Made by a program: the position numbers and the translations under genes. Source: Candidatus Bathyarchaeota archaeon (lineage in GTDB: Archaea > Thermoproteota > Bathyarchaeia > 40CM-2-53-6 > RBG-13-38-9). Taken from it: a DNA stretch of 6,156 nt. The stretch spans positions 1-6,156 of the forward strand of contig JAPKYM010000039.1 of assembly GCA_026394315.1 (NCBI GenBank). Reading direction: 5' to 3'. The notes under the pieces were generated by a model, which made no database searches, was not told where the DNA came from, and saw nothing but the letters and a program-made list of their open reading frames with translations. Below, one piece after another: positions 1-5,439 of the stretch. The stretch's first letter is position 1, and every line of letters starts with the position of its first letter.

Positions 1-266
1 GGATCACCGCCCTCATAGGCATTATCCTGCTGGGATCAACTGTTCTGAATATTATTGCAGGATACCTCTTATGGAGACGTAGAAGGTCCGGCGGGTTCTT
101 AGCAATCATTTTGGCTGCGATCCAACTGGTCACTAGCATAGTAATGCTTTTGCTGCCAGGACTTTGGGTAGGTGGAATCATCGGCGTCGTGACCTCGGTC
201 ATTTTGATAGTGTTTGTTGCAGTCGGTTGGAGCAGCTTAGGACGGGCCGCTTACTATCCTTGGTAA
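1..266 (+). CDS. C-terminal part of an integral membrane protein (5' end outside window)
   Basis: The frame beginning at base 3 is open from the window edge to a TAA at 264-266 and gives 87 residues. They form three hydrophobic helices: fragment residues about 1-24, 33-56 and 57-77. The first two are separated by a run of four arginines (LWRRRRSGG), which should lie in the cytoplasm by the positive-inside rule. The tail is short and aromatic, ending AAYYPW. I do not recognise the family, and with only the end of the protein no function can be assigned. It is convergent with the minus-strand genes that begin with the stop at 328. The open frame, membrane-helix composition and clean stop support a real gene end; its start, total length and role are unknown. 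Confidence 0.6.
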   Translation, partial: ITALIGIILLGSTVLNIIAGYLLWRRRRSGGFLAIILAAIQLVTSIVMLLLPGLWVGGIIGVVTSVILIVFVAVGWSSLGRAAYYPW

Positions 267-291
267 GCAACTAGTTTAGTTTAGACCAAGG
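258..291. repeat. 7-bp inverted repeat across the end of the membrane-protein gene
   Basis: CCTTGGT at 258-264 pairs with ACCAAGG at 285-291 around a 20-base loop. It overlaps the TAA stop of the upstream membrane-protein gene and lies between convergent genes. A stem of this size could arise by chance and no T-run follows it, so calling it a terminator would be speculative. Confidence 0.25.
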
Positions 292-327
292 CGGGCGCAT
301 GCTAACTAGCAGGTCATCTATATCAAT

Positions 328-672
328 TCATGGTGATTTGAGACCTATTTCCTCAGCTATCTCATCCAACTTGACTATGACCAGGGGTTTGTCCGGACTC
401 AGTGAAGACCATCCGCCATCTTTATCAAGCCCATGAACGGCCAGGAAGTTCTTCGAAAGCTTCTGCTCCCCATCCTTAGACATTTTCTTGATGACCTCAG
501 ATCTCTCCAGAGGGTTCGTGACAATCTTCAGTTTCCCTGTTAGGCTGACGAAACTGTATTCGCTCAGGTCAGAAAGATACTTCTCTATCTCAACACATAC
601 CTGCTTGTCACGCTCAAGCACCTTCATCTTTCGGCCGTAGTCTGTGAAATGGAAATAGAGTCGTCTATTCAT
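328..672 (-). pseudogene. 5'-truncated pyridoxamine-5'-phosphate-oxidase-like flavin protein remnant
   Basis: The 114-residue product resembles the later part of archaeal FMN-binding pyridoxamine-5'-phosphate-oxidase-like proteins. It opens with the RLYFHF strand and the GRKMKVLERDKQVCVEIE segment, then SEYSFVSLTGKLKIV and an end in IGLKSP, all typical of this fold. In full-length relatives (roughly 150-160 residues) the RLYFH strand lies 40-50 residues from the start. Here it follows the initiating ATG directly, so the first strands of the split barrel are missing. An in-frame TAA sits six bases before the ATG, and only 29 bases separate this ORF from the photolyase remnant upstream, so the missing part is not nearby in any frame. 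It ends in TGA. It is probably a deletion remnant; a short functional protein cannot be excluded. The fold call is from remembered family patterns. Confidence 0.6.
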
Positions 673-701
673 GTATTATAGCATTTTTCTGCATAAAGGG
701 T

Positions 702-998
702 TCATGATTCGCTTTCTACCTTAGCAACATATCCGTCCGCGTCAAACTTTCTCTTTAGACCGTTTACATTCATGTATCTGACGTTTCCAAAGACCTTCCT
801 TTCATTCCAAGGCCGATCGTGTCTTCCAAAGCACCATGAGACACCAGCGAAGCCGTTTGGATCTCTTCCATCAAGCTCATACTTGTCATTAAGGTGAAGC
901 GCTATCCTGAATGCTTCTTCAGGTGAATGACTCCATCCACGTGCGCTGTTTCTAACAGGCTTGTTACTCAGAAGACGTGTTCTCTTATCATGGATCAT
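702..998 (-). pseudogene. C-terminal remnant of class II deoxyribodipyrimidine photolyase
   Basis: From about residue 21 (GWSHSPEEAF, near base 938) to the end, the 98-residue product matches the C-terminus of class II CPD photolyases. It carries LNDKYELDGRDPNG (residues 36-49), WCFGRHDRPW (55-64), FGNVRYM (70-76) and the closing GLKRKFD. In an intact enzyme of about 450 residues this part helps form the FAD-binding helical domain, and the protein repairs UV-induced cyclobutane pyrimidine dimers using light. The N-terminal antenna domain and most of the FAD domain are absent. A TAA lies directly before the ATG at 998, and only 77 bases separate it from the preceding gene, too little for about 1.1 kb of coding sequence. 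The first 18-20 residues show no photolyase similarity and probably come from the deletion junction. The remnant cannot be an active photolyase on its own. Confidence 0.75.
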
Positions 999-1075
999 TT
1001 AGGTGATCCTTCAAATGAGTTATCAGGGAATGAGTTGAAATCCCAAGAAAGGGCTGGTTCGTTATTCAGCTTTTC

Positions 1076-2035
1076 TCATTCTTCGTCGGGTTTTGCGATT
1101 TTGCTCAATGCTTCAGGGTACGGTTCGAAGAACGTCTGATTAGAAAGATCCTGTTGGTCAAATCGGGCAATCCAGGATCTTAAGATGCTCAAAGCAGCAC
1201 TCAACGGAATTATGCCCTCTCTATACTTATAGATCAAACTAAGGAAAAACGTCTTCTCGCCCTTCGAGAGGCCTTTAGAAAAGTAACCGAGCGAATGCGT
1301 CAGGACATTTATGACAGAAGTATATCTGGCAGTTTGAGATAGCGCTCTTGATAAGTGGAGCTCGTACTGCGTGATCACCGTATTCAAGTCAGCCTTCTCA
1401 TGATTGGCAACTATCCTTCCGAGGATTGTTAGTTCCTTCAGGTTATACGCCATAAGGAGCAACTTATTCTCTGTGTGAAATCTGATAAGATCCTTTGTCG
1501 AGCCAGAGTCTAGAATTTCTCCGAAGGTGCTTGTAGTGTAGAGTTTGGTCAGGAAGTGCTCTCTTATTCTTGTGTTCCTGAGTCTGCCTTCGTCCTCGAC
1601 GACCAGATTCGGGTAACTCTCGAGTACTGCTCCTCCGAAGAACCCTGAACTTCTAGATACAGGCGGGACTCTGGAGGTGCTCGGATACACCTTCACGTCC
1701 TTGATCCCACACGAGGGTGAGCGATTCTTCAATATGAAACCGTCGGCTTCCTTAATGGAGTTCAGAAATGATTTAGCAAAGTCATGCATCTTTTCTGTAA
1801 TATCCTGATTTGTTGCTGGCTGAACAAGCCGAAGCTCCTTGTTCACAGAAACGATCCGGACTGGACTTCGGGGAACGCCCAGGCCTATCTAAACTTCCGG
1901 ACATACGGGATGAAATTCCACATAGGCCCTTAGTGTGTCTACAAATTCATCGGAAACCATGAGCCCATTGTATCTACATTGTGCAAATCTCAGGCATTTG
2001 CTAACTATTATCTTAGGCCTGGTAAATCGGCTCAT
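1076..2035 (-). pseudogene. TudS-like DUF523 + DUF1722 protein interrupted by an in-frame amber codon
   Basis: Read from the ATG at 2035, the frame encodes 319 positions with a single TAG at codon 49 (1889-1891) and ends in TGA. The N-terminal DUF523 domain has the three cysteines expected for the TudS [4Fe-4S] cluster: Cys14 (VSKCL), Cys45 (PVCPEV) and Cys109 (SPSCG). IGLGVPR follows the amber codon directly. The C-terminal DUF1722 (YbgA-like) domain has RFHTENKLLLMAY at about 185-197 and ends with QTFFEPYP. TudS members desulfurate thiouracil; the role of DUF1722 is not settled. The length matches fused family members. An internal GTG at 1846 could give 256 residues, but it has no Shine-Dalgarno sequence and would lose Cys14 and Cys45, so it is unlikely to be the true start. 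Another in-frame ATG lies about 30 bases upstream of 2035, but the chosen start fits the family better. The gene precedes a photolyase remnant, like ybgA-phrB. Confidence 0.8.
1889..1891 (-). other. In-frame TAG codon inside the TudS-like domain
   Basis: The codon lies between CPEV (residues 45-48) and IGLGVPR (50-56), both strongly conserved in DUF523, so the frame is unbroken across it. Fused DUF523-DUF1722 relatives, as I remember them, often have Glu here (CPEVEIGLG), so one GAG to TAG change would explain it. Nonsense mutation, sequencing error and translational readthrough, including pyrrolysine insertion, are all compatible with the sequence. The genes ending at 2654 and 5440 also use TAG as a normal stop. 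Confidence 0.85.
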
Positions 2036-2148
2036 TGAGAAAAACCGGCTGCTAAACAAGAACATGAGGTGCGCGATGCAGCTTTAACGTTTTCACCTTC
2101 GGAGCCTATCACGCGCAAAAATGATGTCAAGACGCCATATCCTGAGTC

Positions 2149-2156
2149 TTATATAT
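2149..2156 (+). promoter_or_regulatory. Candidate archaeal TATA box for the small membrane-protein gene
   Basis: TTATATAT lies about 50 bases before the TTG start at 2203. With the usual archaeal spacing of about 26 bases, transcription would begin near 2179, leaving a leader of about 24 bases. No clear BRE is visible. The call rests on motif and distance only. Confidence 0.4.
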
Positions 2157-2202
2157 GCAAGTAGGCTAACTACTAACATCAAAACACCAAAGATGAATCG
2201 AA

Positions 2203-2589
2203 TTGGGAGACACATATTCTTCCAACCTAACCGGTGCAATAGCTACTCTACTTGCTGTCTTGCTTTGGGCGCTAACCGCTTTGGGCGCAGAAATGGGTTG
2301 GTGTCTAATAGGTAGACAGCCTGTTTCAATGTTAGCTTGGGGGCTAATCCCATACTACGTGATAGCTTGGCTACTGCTTCCGCTATACATTAGAAAGGTC
2401 AAGTGGAGTTTTCTCGTTGGAATAGCATTCGTATTGATCGCGATGATTGGAATATCTGCGGTGCCTGGTCCTCTGCCGTGGTACACCTTTGTAACTCCGC
2501 TATACAGCGTATCTTACGTAGTCTTCTACTTGATCGGACTGGCGCTCATCTACTTCTCTTTCCAGTCATACAAAGAACTCAAGGCGTAA
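2203..2589 (+). CDS. Small four-helix membrane protein of unknown function
   Basis: The 128-residue product is mostly hydrophobic, with likely membrane helices at about residues 9-32, 42-63, 68-88 and 95-119. A short polar N-terminus (MGDTYSSN) comes before them and a charged tail (SYKELKA) after. IRKVKW between helices 2 and 3 is the most basic loop and is probably cytoplasmic. I do not recognise the family and see no catalytic or metal-binding motif. The start is a TTG; an in-frame TGA at 2194-2196 rules out anything longer, and the next in-frame ATG (residue 31) would remove the first helix. No strong Shine-Dalgarno sequence precedes the TTG. The gene has its own TATA-like box, is divergent from the TudS-like gene and convergent with the methyltransferase gene. 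A T-rich tract follows the TAA stop. Confidence 0.6.
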   Translation: MGDTYSSNLTGAIATLLAVLLWALTALGAEMGWCLIGRQPVSMLAWGLIPYYVIAWLLLPLYIRKVKWSFLVGIAFVLIAMIGISAVPGPLPWYTFVTPLYSVSYVVFYLIGLALIYFSFQSYKELKA

Positions 2590-2603
2590 GAGGCGCAACG
2601 GCA

Positions 2604-2622
2604 CTTTTCCCTTTTTTCTTTT
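2604..2622 (+). terminator. T-rich tract, probable archaeal terminator
   Basis: A run made almost only of T with a few C (TTTTCCCTTTTTTCTTTT) begins about 15 bases after the TAA of the small membrane-protein gene. Archaeal RNA polymerase terminates on T-rich non-template tracts without needing a hairpin, so its position and orientation fit termination of that gene. Confidence 0.45.
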
Positions 2623-2653
2623 CCACAGGAATTTCCAGTATTGACGCTGTTTG

Positions 2654-3145
2654 CTAGCCTCGGTTCTGTGCTGGCTTCACTATTGGCAGTACATACAGAT
2701 AGATCGTTCTGGTATCAAGATTGAGCGTCTTAATTGGTTCCCAAGTAGGCATTCTGAAGCAAAATGAGACTACCCGGGCCCCAGGGCGTAGTTCCTTTTC
2801 CAACTTTGGAGCAATCTTCTCATTTGCACTCGTAGTCAGGTAGAGTGTCACGACATCGGCATCTTTGGTGTCTGTTTGTATAAGATCTCCATGAATAATC
2901 CTGGTCCTGTCTTTGAGGCCGGACTCCTCATTTTTCTTCCTCGTAAATTGAACCAGGTCTTCTCTCAACTCAACCCCCACTGAGTTTGCACCAAAATCTC
3001 TGGCAGCCATAATGATTATCCGACCGTCACCTGAACCCAAGTCATAGAGGTGTTCCCCCTGCTTCAACTCGGCAAGCTCAAGCATCTTTCTGACAACCTC
3101 CTCAGATGTTGGTACGTGTGGAGCAAGGGACGACAAATCTGGCAC
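2654..3145 (-). CDS. aKMT-like SAM-dependent protein-lysine methyltransferase
   Basis: This 163-residue protein is a complete class I methyltransferase. It closely follows the layout of the crenarchaeal aKMT enzymes, which methylate lysines on many cellular proteins including chromatin proteins. HVPTSEEVVRKML (10-22) is the typical N-terminal lead-in. YDLGSGDGRI (34-43) is the SAM-binding motif I. VGVEL (56-60) supplies the acidic residue, Glu59, that binds the SAM ribose. ADVVTLYL (96-103) is the motif IV strand, and the protein ends with KLEKELRPGARVVS and TIYLYVLP strands as in aKMT. The start is GTG; an in-frame TAG shortly upstream prevents extension, and a weak AGGT lies four bases before the GTG. 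It ends in TAG. It is divergent from the radical SAM gene, with 80 bases between starts. Family membership is strong; the protein substrates are inferred. Confidence 0.8.
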   Translation of the reverse strand: MPDLSSLAPHVPTSEEVVRKMLELAELKQGEHLYDLGSGDGRIIIMAARDFGANSVGVELREDLVQFTRKKNEESGLKDRTRIIHGDLIQTDTKDADVVTLYLTTSANEKIAPKLEKELRPGARVVSFCFRMPTWEPIKTLNLDTRTIYLYVLPIVKPAQNRG

Positions 3146-3225
3146 TATGACCTATCATGAACGCGTTATCATCAGAAAAAGATATTCATGACAAATACCG
3201 TCTCCTTTTGATGTAGACTGATTAT

Positions 3226-4131
3226 GTGCCAAGCCCAGCGAGGTGGCGTCCAGAAGTGAGACTGATAGCGCCTTTTGATCCTTGGTGCAGCAAGATCTGC
3301 ACGTGCCCAAGTAAATACAGTCTTTCAGCCTACACAGGATGCTCACACCGATGCCTCTACTGTTACATTACTTCATACGTCCGAGACCCCTTTAACGCTC
3401 GACCGAAGAAGGACTTCATAAGAAGATTAACCAGAGAAATGCCCAAGGTCGAAAGAGATATTCCGATTGCCATCGCGAGTAGTTCAGATCCATACCCGCC
3501 CTGCGAGGAAGAACTGGAGCTTACTAGAGCTAAGCTCAAGATCCTCGTCAGTTGGTCGGCAAAGATCCTTCTAATTACCCACTCAAACCTTGTCGGCAGA
3601 GACATCGACATTCTAAAAAGCGCGCGCGCCGCGGTAGGCATAACGATAACAACTCTTGACAGTGAACTCGCCGCTAGGCTTGAGCCTTCAGCACCTTCAC
3701 CCGATAAACGGCTGAACACCCTAGCAGAGCTTAATGATGCGGGCATAATGTGCGGTGCCCGAATAGACCCAATAATTCCGGGAATCAATAGTGACGAAAA
3801 GCATCTGGGCGAGCTCGTCAATTCTCTGGCCAAAGCCGGTGTCAAACACGTTACTGCCTCAACCTACAAAGCCAAGCCAGACAGCTACAGACGTCTTGCA
3901 AATGCATTTCCAGATCATGAGCGCTATCTGAGGTTTCACTACTGGACGATGGGTGAAAGCATGGCTGGATCGCGTTACTTGACCTCTGAAATGAGGCTCA
4001 AGCTCATCAAAGGGGTCAAGCAACTCGCAGAGGCAAGAGGGATTAGCTTCGCATCATGTCGGGAAGGGCTTCGAGACTATGAGAGTTCCGCCTCATGCGA
4101 CTCAAGTCACTTGATCCCAAATGTTAGCTGA
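3226..4131 (+). CDS. Radical SAM protein of the SplB-like COG1533 group
   Basis: The 301-residue product carries the radical SAM cluster motif CxxxCxxC as GCSHRCLYCY, with Cys39, Cys43 and Cys46 binding the SAM-coordinating [4Fe-4S] cluster. ASSSDPYPPCEEELELTR follows, the conserved SDPYxPxE element of this group, then IDPIIPG and the C-terminal CREGLRDYESSASCD (Cys278 and Cys291). COG1533 is annotated after spore photoproduct lyase (SplB), but archaeal members have no proven substrate, so DNA repair should not be assumed. Three further cysteines (21, 25, 27, in WCSKICTCP) lie before the radical SAM motif. The start is GTG at 3226; an in-frame TAG at 3214-3216 limits extension and an overlapping ATG at 3224 is out of frame. 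No Shine-Dalgarno sequence is evident. The TGA stop lies 9 bases from the stop of the convergent E1-like gene. Confidence 0.8.
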   Translation: MPSPARWRPEVRLIAPFDPWCSKICTCPSKYSLSAYTGCSHRCLYCYITSYVRDPFNARPKKDFIRRLTREMPKVERDIPIAIASSSDPYPPCEEELELTRAKLKILVSWSAKILLITHSNLVGRDIDILKSARAAVGITITTLDSELAARLEPSAPSPDKRLNTLAELNDAGIMCGARIDPIIPGINSDEKHLGELVNSLAKAGVKHVTASTYKAKPDSYRRLANAFPDHERYLRFHYWTMGESMAGSRYLTSEMRLKLIKGVKQLAEARGISFASCREGLRDYESSASCDSSHLIPNVS

Positions 4132-4140
4132 TTCTTATCT

Positions 4141-5265
4141 TCAGTTTTGAACTTTCGGGATTATGCCAGGAGAGAGTCCCAACCAGTCTACCATGATTAG
4201 CCTGTAGACGGATAATACCTCTTTGGCAGTATCCTTGTGGGCCCTCTCAGGCTTGACCTGAGCGATCATAGTTCCGCTCTTGAGAAGACTGAGTTGGAGG
4301 GCATCTGAGTAATCGAATGATATTGACAGTTCTCCCCTCGACCTGATCGCTATGTTTTGCTCCACCACTCGTCTCGATACCTCTTCTAGGTCAATCTCAA
4401 GCTTCCTCATCGGTGTCAGTAAGAAAGTGCGTCTGCCGTCCCTGGCACATTCTTCTTCAAAGTACCTCTGGGGGATCTCTATGGGCTGACTCTTGGGTTC
4501 GTTGCCACAAACAGGGCAGGTCTCATGTCGTGACACCTCTATCTTATCAAACGAGAGATCTTTAAGACTAATCAGAAGTAGTTTGCCGGCAAGATTAGGA
4601 GTCTTTCCTGTAAGGATCGCTACTGTCTCAGAGACTTGGACGCTTGAGACCAACCCAATGGCGGGCGGATTCACCCCTACCTGTGCACATTTTGGCAGTT
4701 GGTTGTCCTCAAATCCTGGGAAAAAGCATTCCAGACATGGAGTCTTTCCCGGTATGATCGTTGAGGCATTGGCAATGGAGTCTATCGCGCCAGCGAAGAC
4801 ATATGGGACATTCTCTTTGTGGCAGGCCCGATTCACAAGATATCGTGTCTCCATGCTGTCAACGGCATCGACAGCTACATTCATGCCCTTTATTATTTCT
4901 GAGATGTTTCCCTTGACAATTGGTTCCGCCACAGGTTCGATTATGACGTTTGGGTTAAGTCTTCTCAGTCTCTCTGCGGCGACCTCCGCTTTGGCACGGC
5001 CAACTGATTCAGGATCATAGAGGTACTGTCGGTGTAGATCTGACAGTGAGACTACGTCACGATCAACTATTCGGATGTGGCCTACGCCCATGGCAGTAAG
5101 CATGAGCATAGCAGGGACTCCCAGCCCTCCACATCCCAAGATGCAGATCCTTGAGTTCTTGAGTCTGAGCTGTCCACTGTAACCTATGTCCGCAAGCGCG
5201 ATCTGTCTGGAATAGTATTCAAACTCATGATCTGAGAGCTCTTTTTCCGCGCGCCCCACAACCAA
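4141..5265 (-). CDS. E1-like ThiF/MoeB/UbaA adenylyltransferase with extra C-terminal domain
   Basis: The first 255 or so residues of this 374-residue protein form a full E1-like module that adenylates the C-terminal glycine of a ubiquitin-fold protein such as ThiS, MoaD or SAMP. The nucleotide site is visible: GCGGLG (44-49), Asp68 and Asp70 in RIVDRD, Arg79 in LHRQYLY, Lys92, and Asp136 in DAVDSMETR. Two CxxC pairs, Cys176/Cys179 and Cys249/Cys252, match the structural zinc site. Cys192 (KCAQVGV) lies where MoeB and UbaA relatives place their active-site cysteine. Residues about 265-374 form a further domain I cannot name. The start is TTG; an in-frame TAG about 15 bases upstream bars extension. 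An AGGAGG at 5277-5282 precedes it by 11 bases, so GTG at 5259 is the only near alternative. No ubiquitin-fold partner gene lies in the window, so sulfur transfer versus protein conjugation cannot be decided. Confidence 0.85.
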   Translation of the reverse strand: MVVGRAEKELSDHEFEYYSRQIALADIGYSGQLRLKNSRICILGCGGLGVPAMLMLTAMGVGHIRIVDRDVVSLSDLHRQYLYDPESVGRAKAEVAAERLRRLNPNVIIEPVAEPIVKGNISEIIKGMNVAVDAVDSMETRYLVNRACHKENVPYVFAGAIDSIANASTIIPGKTPCLECFFPGFEDNQLPKCAQVGVNPPAIGLVSSVQVSETVAILTGKTPNLAGKLLLISLKDLSFDKIEVSRHETCPVCGNEPKSQPIEIPQRYFEEECARDGRRTFLLTPMRKLEIDLEEVSRRVVEQNIAIRSRGELSISFDYSDALQLSLLKSGTMIAQVKPERAHKDTAKEVLSVYRLIMVDWLGLSPGIIPKVQN

Positions 5266-5276
5266 TGGAAACCTAT

Positions 5277-5282
5277 CCTCCT
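5277..5282 (-). promoter_or_regulatory. Shine-Dalgarno sequence of the E1-like gene
   Basis: AGGAGG read on the minus strand lies 11 bases before the TTG start at 5265 and 17 before the GTG at 5259. The spacing favours the TTG. A second weaker AGGT lies closer to the TTG. This is the strongest ribosome-binding site in the window. Confidence 0.55.
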
Positions 5283-5312
5283 ATCAGATCTTAATGATTA
5301 TGATTGTGTGAC

Positions 5313-5319
5313 TTTTATG
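5313..5319 (-). promoter_or_regulatory. Candidate TATA box for the E1-like gene
   Basis: CATAAAA on the minus strand lies about 50 bases before the TTG start. The expected transcription start near 5290 would leave a leader of about 25 bases that contains the AGGAGG. No BRE was identified; the call rests on motif and spacing. Confidence 0.35.
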
Positions 5320-5439
5320 GTTGATACTTGCTGAACTATTGGAAAAGGGAAAGGCTTGGCTAGCGAAGATTTGATTTCGACTATTACCTAGGCGGCGTGT
5401 TATTGCTTATCAGTGTCCTCCACCCGGAAATAGATAATT

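Noticed and set aside
1076..1846. Stand-alone 256-residue protein starting at the GTG at 1846
   Set aside because: DUF523 homology continues upstream in the same frame to 2035, there is no Shine-Dalgarno sequence at the GTG, and the short form would lose two of three cluster cysteines.
1889..1891. Genome-wide recoding of TAG as a sense codon
   Set aside because: The methyltransferase and transporter genes both end in TAG at positions normal for their families, and reading through adds only short unrelated tails.
2119..2146. Possible C/D-box small RNA (ATGATGT, then CTGA)
   Set aside because: The C box deviates from RUGAUGA and no C' box or second CTGA follows at the right spacing, so it is likely chance.
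2121..2315. 64-residue plus-strand ORF beginning MMSRRH
   Set aside because: It overlaps the better-supported membrane-protein frame starting at 2203, has no recognisable domain, and runs through the TATA-like box.
3363..3845. 160-residue minus-strand ORF opposite the radical SAM gene
   Set aside because: The serine- and alanine-rich, low-complexity translation is typical of an antisense shadow; the plus strand carries the radical SAM motifs.
4493..5020. 175-residue plus-strand ORF opposite the E1-like gene
   Set aside because: It is a shadow of a gene whose motifs are unambiguous on the minus strand; the translation resembles no family.
5266..5439. Searched for an RNA gene or small ORF between the E1-like and transporter genes
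   Set aside because: Apart from the TATA-like box and the Shine-Dalgarno sequence, no tRNA-like fold, repeat or plausible coding frame was visible.
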